This document shows, in pieces, positions 54,195-63,127 of a stretch of 64,000 bases of DNA. The notes beneath the pieces were generated by a model that had not been told where the DNA came from, searched no databases, and saw only the letters and a list, made by a program, of their open reading frames with translations. The position numbers and the translations under genes were made by a program. The stretch spans positions 2,248,001 through 2,312,000 of the forward strand of contig NZ_CP084930.1 in assembly GCF_023822065.1 (NCBI RefSeq). The letters are read 5' to 3'. Each line of letters opens with the position of its first letter. The first letter of the stretch is position 1. This DNA is from Sphingomonas morindae (GTDB taxonomy: Bacteria; Pseudomonadota; Alphaproteobacteria; Sphingomonadales; Sphingomonadaceae).

Positions 54195-56411
54195 ATGCGG
54201 AACCACAAGGCGGCCCGTCTGGCCGCGATGGCGCTGGCCGGCGCGGCGGCGGCGGCGATCGGCGGCGGCGCCGAGGCGGCGATCACGGTGGATGCCGCGC
54301 ACACCATGTTCCGCCTCGATGGCGGCGGCGTCACCTATGCCTTTGGCGTGAACGCGGGCGGCATGGTGCAATCGGCCTATTGGGGCCCGCGCGTGCCGGA
54401 CAGCGACAGCTTCCAGACGCTGATGCCCTATAAGATGGCGGATGTGGATCCGGCGGTATCGCTGGTGGCGCAGGAATATCCGGGCTGGGGGGGAATTTTG
54501 TACAGCGAGCCCGCGCTCAAGCTGCGCTATGCGGACGGCGTGCGCGATCTGGTGCTGCGCTATGCCGGCTATCGCCGCGATGGCGATGCGCTGCTGATCG
54601 AGCTGAAGGATATCAGCCGCCCGGTGAAGGTGACGCTGCGCTACACGATCGACGAGGCGACCGGCATTGTCGGCCGCTCGGCGCGGATCGTGAATGCGGG
54701 CAAAACCCCGATCCGCATCGACCAGGCCGCCGCCGCCGCCTTCACCCTGCCGATCGGCAACGACTATCGCCTCCATTATCTCACCGGCCGCTGGGCGGCC
54801 GAATGGACGCAGCAGGTGCGCCCGATCACCACCGGCAGCACCGTGCTGGAGAGCCGGCGCGGATCCACCAGCCACGCGGAGAATCCCTGGTTCGCGATCG
54901 ATCGCGCGGGCCAGTCGAGCGAGGCGGCGGGGCCGGTCTGGTTCGGTGCGCTCGCCTGGAGCGGATCGTGGCGGATCAGCGTCGACCAGGACGTGCGCGG
55001 CGATGTGCGCGTGGTCGGCGGCTTCAACCCCTTTGATTTCGCCTATCCGCTCAAGGGCGGCGAGGCGCTGGACACGCCTGTCTTCTACGCCGGCTATAGC
55101 GATGCCGGCATGGGCGGCGCCTCGCGCCTGCTGCACCGCTTCGAAAAAGCGCAAATCCTGCCCGGCGCCCCGGCGATCAAGCCGCGCCCCGTGCTCTATA
55201 ACAGCTGGGAGGCGACCGAGTTCGCGGTTGACGAAGCGGGCCAGATGGCGCTGGCCGAAAAGGCGGCGCGGATCGGCGTCGAGCGCTTCGTGATGGACGA
55301 TGGCTGGTTCGGCGCGCGCAACGACGATCATGCCGGGCTCGGCGACTGGACCGTCAATCCCAAGAAATTCCCGAACGGGCTGAAGCCGCTGATCGACAAG
55401 GTCCATGGCCTGGGCATGGAGTTCGGGCTCTGGGTCGAGCCCGAGATGGTCAATCCCGACAGCGATCTCTATCGCAAGCATCCGGATTGGGTGATTTCCA
55501 TGCCCGGCCGCCCGCGCAGCGAGGCGCGCAACCAATTGGTGCTCGATCTCGCCCGGCCGGTGGTGCGAGACTATGTGCTGAAGGTGATCGACGATCTCGT
55601 CACCCACAACGACATCCAGTTCCTCAAATGGGACCATAATCGCAGCTGGTCCGAACCCGGGCAGAACGGCGTCAGCGCTGACGAGCAACAGAAAATCTAT
55701 GTGGATTATGTCCGCAACTTCTATTCCATCCTGGCCGAGTTGCGGCGCCGGCACCCGCGGCTGGAAATCGAAAGCTGCGCCAGCGGCGGCGGCCGCGTCG
55801 ATCTCGGCGTGATGGCGCTCACCGATCAGGTCTGGACCTCGGACAATACCGATCCCTTCGATCGGCTGCGCATCCAGAGCGGCTTCACCCAGGCCTATAC
55901 GCCGGCGGTGATGATGGCCTGGGTTACGGACGCCGCCAATTGGGCGAACAAGCGCGTCACCTCGCTCGACTATCGCTTCCTCGTCGCGATGCAGGGCGGC
56001 CTGGGCGTGGGCGCCAATCTCAACCATTGGTCCGATGCGGACTTCGCGACGGCGACGCGGATGATCGCGGCCTATAAGACGGTGCGGCAGACGGTCCAGC
56101 AGGGCGATCTCTACCGGCTGGAGCCGGTCGACAATCCCGCGGGGCGCACCGCCAGCGTCACCGTTTCCGCGGACAAGCGCCAGGCCGTGCTCTTCGCCTA
56201 TCTCCATTCGAGCACCGAACTCAACATCCTGCCCGCGCTGCATCTCGCCGGGCTCGATCCGGCACGCCATTATCGGATGCGCACGCTTGCCGGGCCGGAG
56301 GGCGAGGCCGGCGAGGTGCATAGCGGCGCCTATTGGATGGGGATGGGCGTAAGCCTGCCGATGTTCGGCGATTTCCAGGCCACCGCCCGGGTCTTCGACG
56401 CGGTCGATTGA
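54195..56411 (+). CDS. Exported alpha-galactosidase, GH36
   Basis: 738-residue GH36 enzyme with a signal peptide (ending AEAA, about residue 28). An N-terminal beta-sandwich is followed by the barrel with the nucleophile Asp480 (FLKWDHNRSW), the acid/base Asp550 (TSDNTDPFDRL), and the substrate-side ESCASGGGRVDLG and LYNSWEA. The C-terminal beta domain ends RVFDAVD. GH36 enzymes typically act on small galacto-oligosaccharides such as raffinose, which complements the GH27 enzyme. An AGGGAGAG lies 6-7 bases before the ATG at 54195. It is co-directional with the receptor gene. Confidence 0.96.
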   Translation: MRNHKAARLAAMALAGAAAAAIGGGAEAAITVDAAHTMFRLDGGGVTYAFGVNAGGMVQSAYWGPRVPDSDSFQTLMPYKMADVDPAVSLVAQEYPGWGGILYSEPALKLRYADGVRDLVLRYAGYRRDGDALLIELKDISRPVKVTLRYTIDEATGIVGRSARIVNAGKTPIRIDQAAAAAFTLPIGNDYRLHYLTGRWAAEWTQQVRPITTGSTVLESRRGSTSHAENPWFAIDRAGQSSEAAGPVWFGALAWSGSWRISVDQDVRGDVRVVGGFNPFDFAYPLKGGEALDTPVFYAGYSDAGMGGASRLLHRFEKAQILPGAPAIKPRPVLYNSWEATEFAVDEAGQMALAEKAARIGVERFVMDDGWFGARNDDHAGLGDWTVNPKKFPNGLKPLIDKVHGLGMEFGLWVEPEMVNPDSDLYRKHPDWVISMPGRPRSEARNQLVLDLARPVVRDYVLKVIDDLVTHNDIQFLKWDHNRSWSEPGQNGVSADEQQKIYVDYVRNFYSILAELRRRHPRLEIESCASGGGRVDLGVMALTDQVWTSDNTDPFDRLRIQSGFTQAYTPAVMMAWVTDAANWANKRVTSLDYRFLVAMQGGLGVGANLNHWSDADFATATRMIAAYKTVRQTVQQGDLYRLEPVDNPAGRTASVTVSADKRQAVLFAYLHSSTELNILPALHLAGLDPARHYRMRTLAGPEGEAGEVHSGAYWMGMGVSLPMFGDFQATARVFDAVD

Positions 56412-56418
56412 GCCGGGT

Positions 56419-56459
56419 TCGCGCGTCGCCGGGCGGGGAGGCCCTCCGGCGACGCGCGA
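56419..56459. terminator. Strong hairpin between convergent GH36 and TonB receptor genes
   Basis: A 14-bp perfect stem (arms 56419-56432 and 56446-56459) fills the 54-bp gap where two large genes end facing each other. There is no T-run, but the stem is strong enough to act as a two-way end point. Confidence 0.6.
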
Positions 56460-56465
56460 TCCTTG

Positions 56466-59400
56466 TTACAGGCCGAAGCGGACGCCGGCCTTGAAGTAGC
56501 GGCCGTAAATGCCCTCGCCACCCTGCACCGGATTATAGCCGTTGGCGCCATAGGTGATGGTGTCGATCGGCGGCAGGCGATCGGCGATGTTCTGCACCGT
56601 CGCGTAGAAGGTCGTCTTATCGGTGACCTTCACCTGCACGTTGAGATCGAAGGTGACATAGCTCTTCACCCGGCACGGCAGCGAGCCATCGTCCAGCCCG
56701 CAATCCTTGTAGCCCGTGCCCTGATCCATGGCGGACAGGTCATAGCCGTCGAAATAGTTCATCGTGCCGTTGATATCGAGCTTCTGCCAGAGCCGGACGC
56801 CGGCGGTGGCGGTGGCCTTCCACTTGGGCGTGCCCGAGCCCGCCGTCAGGTTGAAATTGCCGAGCGTGCCGTCGTACCGCTCCACCGAGCCATCCGGGAA
56901 GACCGTCTCCAGCTTCAGGATATAGCTCGCCTGGCCACTGAAATAGACGCCGACATTGGGCGAGAGGGTGCGGTTGGCGTCGAGCTGGAGGTCGATGCCC
57001 GAGGTCTTCAGCGTATTCGCGTTGATGAAGCCCGACTGGACGAAGGCGATGCGCGGGGTGGCGTTCGGGTGGTTCACGTCCGGCGCGTCGGCGATGACGG
57101 TGTATCCGGCCGGAATGGCTTCGCCGCTATAATAGGCCAGGATCGCCGGTGCGTTGTTGGCGGTGGTGATGACGTTGGTCTTGCGGATATTGTAATAGTC
57201 CGCCGAGACGGTGATCCCCCGCATCGGCGAATAGGACACGCCGCCCGTAAAGTTGCGCGACTTTTCCGGCTTGAGATTGGGGTTCGACAGCGAGGTCGCG
57301 CCATAGGTGGCGCCGGTCACGTATGTCGGGCAGCTGGTATAGGTCGCCAGCGAGCAGCCATATTGCGACAGGAAGCTGTCGGTGTAGATGTTCTTGGTGG
57401 CGCCGACATAGCCGGTGGTCGGGAAGGTGGCGCTGGATTCCCCGAAGGAGGGAATGCGGAAGCCGCGCGAGAACGTGCCCTTCAGCGCCAGATTCTTGAT
57501 CGGCGTGACGATCACGCCCGCCTTGGGCGAGAAATTGTCGATGCCGTGCGGATATTTGTCGTAGCGGCCCGACAGGTTGGCGGTGAGGAACTTCAGCAGC
57601 GGCGCGTTCAGCTCGGCATAGGCCGAGTAGACGGTGCGATGGCCCTTGGTGGCGAAGCCGTTGAGCGTGAAGTAGCGCTGCGTGCCGCCATTGATGTCGG
57701 AATTGAGCGAGGGCGAATCCACCGCCTCGTACCGCACCGCGCCGCCGACCGCGAGCTGCAGCGGGCCGCCCGGCAGATCGATGATCTTGCCGGCGATGTT
57801 CGCATCGACCTGATCCAGATCCGAGGTCGAGACGGCGATCGCGTCCGGCGCGAGATAGTTGAGGACGGATTGCGGCGTCGCCGAGGGGTTGAGGAAATTG
57901 TAGCTGCCGTCCTTGATGACGTCGAGCAGGTGCTGGATGTAGACATAGCCCGTGCTGCGCCGGCGCAGATCCTCGTGCATCGCCGTCGCGTTGACGTTGT
58001 ACGTCCAGTCGCCGATCAGCGTGCCGTGCGCGCCGATCGCGCCGCGATAGGCGCGGGTGCGCGTGTAATCGCGGTTGGTGACGTTGGGGAGCCGGCCGTC
58101 GATCAGAGCGGTCTGACCCTGGGCGGCGAAGGGGTTGTTCGGGTTGAGCGTGCCATTGGCCGCGGTGCAGGCGCCGACCGTGTTCGCCGGGCACACATAG
58201 ACGGGCAGCTGCAGAACCGTGTTGTTGCCGTAGAAGGGGATGTTGGCGCGCGTGCTGTAGCGCGGGAAGTAGAAGCCCGCCGGCGCGTTGGCGTAGATGG
58301 TCGCCGGGTAGCCGGTCACCTCGGTGTTGGTCTGGAGGAAATTGAACTCGGCGAAGACTTCGCCCGTGTCGCCATAGCGGGCGGTGCCGCGCGCGGTGGC
58401 GCCATAGCGCCGGATCTTCGGCGCGATCAGCCCATATTCATTGGTATAATCCTGCGGGCAGACGGTGGTAGGCGCGCTCGGATTGGCCGCGAGTTCGTCC
58501 GCGGTCAGGCTATAGCCCGGGACGCCCTGGCATCCCGCGAGCTGCTGGTAGCGGGCGCCATCCACACGGGCTCCCGTCGCCGCATCGGCCGGCGCGACGA
58601 TGAAGGGCGTCGATGGCGTGGTCAGGTTGAAGCCGGTATAGGCGCCGTTCCGGTCAAGGCCGTTGGCCACGCTCGATCCGGGCGTGCCGCAGGTGCCGTT
58701 ATAGCAGACATTGCTGAAGTTGTTGCTGCTATAGGGGTAGGGGCGATCCTTGTTGTAGAGCGGGTTCTGCTGATAGTAGAAGCCGCTGAAATAGGCATTA
58801 TAGCCCTTGTCATCGAGATCGCCGATGCCGACGGTGCCGGACAGACGATATTGCGAGGCATCGCCCCGGCTCGACACGCCGCCTTCGGCGCGCCCCGAAA
58901 AGCCCTTGAAATTCTTCTTGGTGATGATGTTGACCACGCCGGCGATCGCATCGGCGCCATAGGTGGCGGAGGCGCCGTCCTGCAGCACGTCGATCCGCTC
59001 CACCACATCGTCGGGAATGGTGTTGAGATCGACGAAGTTGCGCGTGCCGTCGTCGGCCAGCGGGTAATAGGCGGCGCGCATGCCATCGATCAGTACGAGC
59101 GTCGAATTGGTGGTGAGGCCGCGCAGCGACACCGCCGACGCGCCCGACGCGAACGCGCCATTGGCGGTGAAGCTGTTGGTCAGCGCGGGGCCGTTATTGG
59201 CGGCGATCCGCTGAATGCCTTCCTGAATCGTGCTGATGCCGCGCGCGTCGAGATTTTCGGCGGTCACCTGCACTACGGGCGAAGGGTTGCTGAGCTGGGG
59301 ATTACGGAAAAGCGTGCCGGTGACGATGATCGCACCGGAATCGGATGCACCCTGAGGTGTCGGCGCTTCCGCATTCGGAGTGATTGTCGGTTGGTTCTGC

Positions 59401-59471
59401 GCGAGTGCGGGCGCCGATGCGGCGACGAGAATGGCGGAGGCAAGCAGATGCGATCGCTTTGACAGCGGCAT
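56466..59471 (-). CDS. TonB-dependent receptor with disulfide-rich loops
   Basis: 1001-residue outer-membrane transporter. The signal peptide ends ALAQ (about residue 25). A TonB-box-like GAIIVTGTLFRNP follows. The plug domain includes SAVSLRGLTTNSTLVLIDGMR and DGASATYGADAIAGVVNIITKK. The barrel ends in GRYFKAGVRFGL. Paired cysteines recur in outer-loop stretches (CYNGTC, CQG..C, CPANTVGAC, CSLATYTSC, CGLDDGSLPC), which suggests several disulfides. The substrate is probably a saccharide by context. It is divergent from the oxidoreductase group. Confidence 0.94.
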   Translation of the reverse strand: MPLSKRSHLLASAILVAASAPALAQNQPTITPNAEAPTPQGASDSGAIIVTGTLFRNPQLSNPSPVVQVTAENLDARGISTIQEGIQRIAANNGPALTNSFTANGAFASGASAVSLRGLTTNSTLVLIDGMRAAYYPLADDGTRNFVDLNTIPDDVVERIDVLQDGASATYGADAIAGVVNIITKKNFKGFSGRAEGGVSSRGDASQYRLSGTVGIGDLDDKGYNAYFSGFYYQQNPLYNKDRPYPYSSNNFSNVCYNGTCGTPGSSVANGLDRNGAYTGFNLTTPSTPFIVAPADAATGARVDGARYQQLAGCQGVPGYSLTADELAANPSAPTTVCPQDYTNEYGLIAPKIRRYGATARGTARYGDTGEVFAEFNFLQTNTEVTGYPATIYANAPAGFYFPRYSTRANIPFYGNNTVLQLPVYVCPANTVGACTAANGTLNPNNPFAAQGQTALIDGRLPNVTNRDYTRTRAYRGAIGAHGTLIGDWTYNVNATAMHEDLRRRSTGYVYIQHLLDVIKDGSYNFLNPSATPQSVLNYLAPDAIAVSTSDLDQVDANIAGKIIDLPGGPLQLAVGGAVRYEAVDSPSLNSDINGGTQRYFTLNGFATKGHRTVYSAYAELNAPLLKFLTANLSGRYDKYPHGIDNFSPKAGVIVTPIKNLALKGTFSRGFRIPSFGESSATFPTTGYVGATKNIYTDSFLSQYGCSLATYTSCPTYVTGATYGATSLSNPNLKPEKSRNFTGGVSYSPMRGITVSADYYNIRKTNVITTANNAPAILAYYSGEAIPAGYTVIADAPDVNHPNATPRIAFVQSGFINANTLKTSGIDLQLDANRTLSPNVGVYFSGQASYILKLETVFPDGSVERYDGTLGNFNLTAGSGTPKWKATATAGVRLWQKLDINGTMNYFDGYDLSAMDQGTGYKDCGLDDGSLPCRVKSYVTFDLNVQVKVTDKTTFYATVQNIADRLPPIDTITYGANGYNPVQGGEGIYGRYFKAGVRFGL

Positions 59472-59584
59472 AAAGTCAGTCCCCTGATTATCTCAATTTT
59501 TTCGAATGCGCGTCGGCGAACACTCGCTCGGATCCGACGGCCCTCTAGAAGTCGAGGCTATGCGCCTCCGTTGCAGACGCAATC

Positions 59585-59597
59585 TGGAAACGTTCGG
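59585..59597. promoter_or_regulatory. Shared TGGAAACGTT motif in a divergent promoter region
   Basis: TGGAAACGTTCGG lies in the 287-bp gap between the divergent TonB receptor and oxidoreductase genes. The first ten bases recur (opposite strand) at 51239-51248 ahead of the other TonB receptor. A LacI-family regulator could use both, but none is encoded in the window. Confidence 0.35.
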
Positions 59598-59758
59598 CCT
59601 CCTTAATTTGGCACAAACTGTTGCAGAAGGGCGACAGGTTGGAAGATCGGGCCCCCGGCCTCGGTCCGGCCGGGACATACAAGTGGATGGTATTGCTGCC
59701 GATTTTAGTCCCCGCGCGTTGTGCGGCGACCTTGAGATTGGCGTGGAGCAAGCCTGTC

Positions 59759-61066
59759 GTGAGCAACGGACCGGATCCGATCAATCGCCGTGGCCTGTTC
59801 CAGGTCGCAGGGATGGGCGCGGCGGGGCTGCTCGTCGCGGGGCGCGCGGCGGTGGCGGGGCCCGGCCGCTATGCGCCGCCCGATCCGGTGGATACGGGCC
59901 ATGTCGAAAATGGGCGGGTGCGGTTTCCGGCCTGGCGCGCGCCGGCCGACACGCCGTCCGATCCGCCGCCCGCGCCCTTGCCGCCCGAGCAGCGTGTCGG
60001 CTTCGCCATCGTCGGTCTGGGCCGGCTGGCGCTGGAGGAGATCCTGCCGGCTTTCGCCGAAAGCCTGAAGGCGAAGCCGGTCGCGCTGGTTTCGGGATCG
60101 CCGGAAAAGCTGCGCGCCGTCGCCGCTCAATATGGCATAGCGGCGGATCATTGCCTCGATTATGCGGGCTTCGATCGGATCAGGGACCTGCCCGAGGTCA
60201 AGGTCGTCTATATCGTCCTGCCCAACGCCATGCATCGCGAATATTGCGAACGCGCGGCGCGAGCCGGCAAGCATGTCCTCACCGAAAAGCCGATGACGGT
60301 CAGCGCCGCCGACGGCGAGGCGATGGTGGCCGCCTGCAAGGCCGCCAATGTCCATCTGATGGTGGCCTATCGCATCCAATATGAGCGCTACAACAACCGC
60401 GCCCATGCGCTTGTGCGCGGCGGCACGCTCGGCCGGCTGGTCGGCTTCCACGGCGTCAACACGCAGACGACCGCCGCCGATGGCGCGCACCAGTGGCGCC
60501 ATAAAAAGGCCATGGCGGGCGGCGGATCGCTGTTCGATATCGGCCTTTACTGCCTCAACACGGCGCGCTTCCTGACCGGCGAGGAGCCGATCGAGATTTT
60601 CGCCACCACCTATGCGCCGCCGGGCGATCCGCGCTACGCCGAGGTGGAGGAGACCGTCTCCTTCACGCTGCGCTTCCCCTCCAACACAATCGCGACGGGC
60701 TTTTGCAGCTATGGCGCGCGCGACGACAAATATCAGCGTTTGTCGCTGGAGCAGGCCGCGATCGACATGCCCAACGCCTATCAATATCAGGGCCAGCGCC
60801 TCACCCTGATCGGCCGCGAGGACGACGCCACCGCCGAGACGGCGCTGCGGCTCACGCCCAAGAACCAGTTCGCCGCCGAGATCGACCATATGGCGGAGTG
60901 CGTGCTCACCAATCGCCGGCCCTATACGCCCGGCGAGGAAGGCGTGCAGGATCACCGGCTGATGGAGGCGATCTACGAAAGCGCGCGCACGGGCCGCCCG
61001 GTGCATCGGCCGCCGGTGCCCGGCCGCGATGCCTTTCGCGGGCCGCCGCCCGATCCGCAGGGCTGA
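59759..61066 (+). CDS. Tat-type exported Gfo/Idh/MocA oxidoreductase
   Basis: 435 residues if started at the GTG at 59759, which follows a GGAG. The N-terminus has twin arginines (NRRGLFQVAGMGAAGLLVAG) and a hydrophobic stretch, typical of Tat export with cofactor bound. The Rossmann start is VGFAIVGLGRLALEEILPAF. The EKPMTVS and GGGSLFDIGLYCLNTARFLTG motifs and the GFOR-like C-terminal RQPYTPGEEG-type segment (NRRPYTPGEEGVQDHRLMEAIYES) resemble glucose-fructose oxidoreductase. It likely oxidises a sugar in the periplasm. Its exact start is uncertain. Confidence 0.87.
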   Translation: MSNGPDPINRRGLFQVAGMGAAGLLVAGRAAVAGPGRYAPPDPVDTGHVENGRVRFPAWRAPADTPSDPPPAPLPPEQRVGFAIVGLGRLALEEILPAFAESLKAKPVALVSGSPEKLRAVAAQYGIAADHCLDYAGFDRIRDLPEVKVVYIVLPNAMHREYCERAARAGKHVLTEKPMTVSAADGEAMVAACKAANVHLMVAYRIQYERYNNRAHALVRGGTLGRLVGFHGVNTQTTAADGAHQWRHKKAMAGGGSLFDIGLYCLNTARFLTGEEPIEIFATTYAPPGDPRYAEVEETVSFTLRFPSNTIATGFCSYGARDDKYQRLSLEQAAIDMPNAYQYQGQRLTLIGREDDATAETALRLTPKNQFAAEIDHMAECVLTNRRPYTPGEEGVQDHRLMEAIYESARTGRPVHRPPVPGRDAFRGPPPDPQG

Positions 61067-61078
61067 ACGGCCAGCGCT

Positions 61079-61834
61079 TCAGCGCGCCAGCCAGCCGCCG
61101 TCCACCGCCAGTACATGCCCCTGCACATAGGCGGCGGCGGGTGAGGCGAGGAAGACGGCGGCGGCGCCGATATCCTCGGGCGCGCCCCAGCGGCCCGCCG
61201 GGATCCGCTCCAGGATCTGGCGATTGCGCGTGGCATCCGCCTGCAATTGGGCGGTGTTGTTGGTGGCGATGTAACCGGGTGCGATGGCGTTCACCGTCAG
61301 CCCCTTGCCCGCCCATTCATTGGCCAGCAGCCGGGTGAGGCCGGCGACGCCGGACTTTGCGGCGGTGTAGCTCGGCACCCGGATGCCGCCCTGGAAGGAC
61401 AGCATCGAGGCGATGTTGATGATCCGGCCGCTGCCCTGCGCGATCATGTGGCGCCCGGCCGCCTGGCAGAGGAAGAAGAGCGACTTCAGATTGGTGTCGA
61501 TCACCGCGTCCCAATCCGCCTCGGTGAAATCCACCGCGTCGGCGCGCCGGATGATGCCGGCGTTGTTCACCAGAATGTCCAGCCGCCCGAGCGCGGCGAG
61601 CGTCTCGGAGACGATGCGGGGCACCGGCTCGATCGATCCGAGATCGGCGGGGATCAGCGCGATCCGGCGGCCCAGCGCGCGCACCTTGTCGGCGGTCGCC
61701 TCGGCCGGGGTGCGCCCCACTGCCGCGATATCCGCGCCGGCCTCGGCGAGAGCTACCGCGATGGCCTGGCCGATGCCGGTGTTGGCGCCCGTCACCACCG
61801 CCACTTGTCCGCTCAGATCAAATGCATGGCGCAC
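61079..61834 (-). CDS. SDR-family oxidoreductase, KduD-like
   Basis: 251-residue short-chain dehydrogenase. It has NAD-binding VVTGANTGIGQAIA, NNAG, the catalytic Ser with Tyr-x3-Lys in SYTAAKSGV, and the C-terminal IPAGRWGAPEDIGAAAVFLASPAA. The FDLSGQVAVVTGA start and IRRADAVDFTEADWDAVIDTNLKSLFFL stretch resemble 2-deoxy-D-gluconate 3-dehydrogenase (KduD) of uronate breakdown. It starts with a GTG at 61834 preceded by GAGGAGG. The DUF2264 and DUF4861 genes upstream on the same strand fit a polysaccharide-use cluster. Confidence 0.9.
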   Translation of the reverse strand: MRHAFDLSGQVAVVTGANTGIGQAIAVALAEAGADIAAVGRTPAEATADKVRALGRRIALIPADLGSIEPVPRIVSETLAALGRLDILVNNAGIIRRADAVDFTEADWDAVIDTNLKSLFFLCQAAGRHMIAQGSGRIINIASMLSFQGGIRVPSYTAAKSGVAGLTRLLANEWAGKGLTVNAIAPGYIATNNTAQLQADATRNRQILERIPAGRWGAPEDIGAAAVFLASPAAAYVQGHVLAVDGGWLAR

Positions 61835-61845
61835 GGCCGGCCTCC

Positions 61846-63126
61846 TCAATAATCGACATAATAGTCCTTGGCGAAGGGCTGGCCGGCAAAGGCGCGCTTC
61901 ATCGTCCAGGGCTGCGCGGGGCTCGTCCAGTAGCTGTCGTCCGCCGGCCGGCCGAGCGCGAGAAAGCTGAGCGCCGCCAGATACATGCTGCCTGCGTTGG
62001 AATACCAGTCGCCCAGGCTTGGCTGGTGGCCGGCAAAGCCGATGGTGAGGAAGCCGTCCGGCCCGAAATTGCTCGGATGCGAGAAGATGGCGCGCTGCGC
62101 CGCGAGCGTCGCGGCGCGCGCCTGGCCTTCGGGCAGGGCGGGCGGCAGCGCCTTGCGCCAGGCGAGCAGCCCGATCGGCTGGAACACCGCCGTGCGATAG
62201 GTGAGCGAGCGTCCGATCGGCGGATAGCTGCCCTCGGGCCCGATCAGCCGCTCCAGCGACGTGGCATAACGCTGCATCCGCTTCATCGCCTGGGGCAGCA
62301 GCGCCGGCGCATCGAGGCTGTTGAACGCCGCCTTGGTGGCGACGAGCACCTCGAGGATCTCGACCATCATCGGGTGCATCACATAGGCGCCGTAATAGTC
62401 GAAATGGAAATGCGGCCCATCGGCATACCAGCCATCGCCCACATACCATTCATTGACCTTGCGGATGGCGAGGTCGATCCGCATCGGATCCCACTCCTCG
62501 CCGATCGAGAGCAGGAAGGCCTCGTTCATCGCGGCGAACAGCAGCCAATTCTGATAGGGCGGGGAGATGGCGCGCAGCCCCTTGATCTCCTTCACGATGC
62601 GCGCCTTGGTGCGGGTGTCGAGCGGCTCCCACAAGGCCTTGGGCGCGCGGATCAGCGCATTGGTGAAATAGGCGGAATCGACCAGCGCCTGGCCGGCGCC
62701 GGTCCAGCGGAGATAGTCCGGGCTCGCCGGGTCGACGGCATGGGCATAGCTGGCGAGCGCCTGTTCGGCGAAGCGCGCCCGCAGCCGGCCCTCGGCGTCG
62801 TCGCTCGCCGGCAGCGCCAGCCAGGGCGCCATCCCGGCGATCAGCCGCCCGAAACATTCGAGATAGGCGACATCGACCGGGCGGCCATCCCAGGTCGGGC
62901 TTAGCTCGGGCTCGAACCGCGCCTTGAGCTGGCCCTCGGCCATGGCGCCCAGCACCGGGCCGGCCATGCGCGCGAGCAGATCGACCATGTAGCGCCGGTC
63001 CGCCCCCGGGGCTGTGGCCGGTGCCGCAGAGCGCGCGGCGGCGGGATCGGCAGCCAGCGCGGCGCCGGCGGCGGCGCCCGCCCCCAGAAAGGCGCGGCGA
63101 TCGAGCGGCGGGACGGGGGACGCCAT
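61846..63126 (-). CDS. DUF2264 domain protein, exported
   Basis: 426-residue DUF2264 protein, a family with an (alpha/alpha)-barrel pattern often found in polysaccharide-use clusters. The N-terminus carries twin arginines (DRRAFLGAGAAAGAALA), so it is probably Tat-exported. Recognisable blocks include NWLLFAAMNEAFLL, WYVGDGWYADGPHFHFDYYGAYVMHPM and GRSLTYRTAVFQPIGLLAW. No activity is established for the family; a role on unsaturated or modified sugars is inferred from context. It starts at 63126, overlapping the stop of the DUF4861 gene region by a few bases. Confidence 0.88.
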   Translation of the reverse strand: MASPVPPLDRRAFLGAGAAAGAALAADPAAARSAAPATAPGADRRYMVDLLARMAGPVLGAMAEGQLKARFEPELSPTWDGRPVDVAYLECFGRLIAGMAPWLALPASDDAEGRLRARFAEQALASYAHAVDPASPDYLRWTGAGQALVDSAYFTNALIRAPKALWEPLDTRTKARIVKEIKGLRAISPPYQNWLLFAAMNEAFLLSIGEEWDPMRIDLAIRKVNEWYVGDGWYADGPHFHFDYYGAYVMHPMMVEILEVLVATKAAFNSLDAPALLPQAMKRMQRYATSLERLIGPEGSYPPIGRSLTYRTAVFQPIGLLAWRKALPPALPEGQARAATLAAQRAIFSHPSNFGPDGFLTIGFAGHQPSLGDWYSNAGSMYLAALSFLALGRPADDSYWTSPAQPWTMKRAFAGQPFAKDYYVDY

Positions 63127-63127
63127 G

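Noticed and set aside
56463-59462. Plus-strand open frame of 999 codons opposite the second TonB receptor
   Set aside because: Composition is Arg/Gly/Ala/Val-biased with no recognisable motif; the minus-strand receptor is the gene.
59608-59625. Sigma-54-like promoter TTGGCAC...TTGCA
   Set aside because: The spacing between the GG and GC pairs is 11 instead of 10, and no sigma-54 activator lies nearby, so the match is probably chance.
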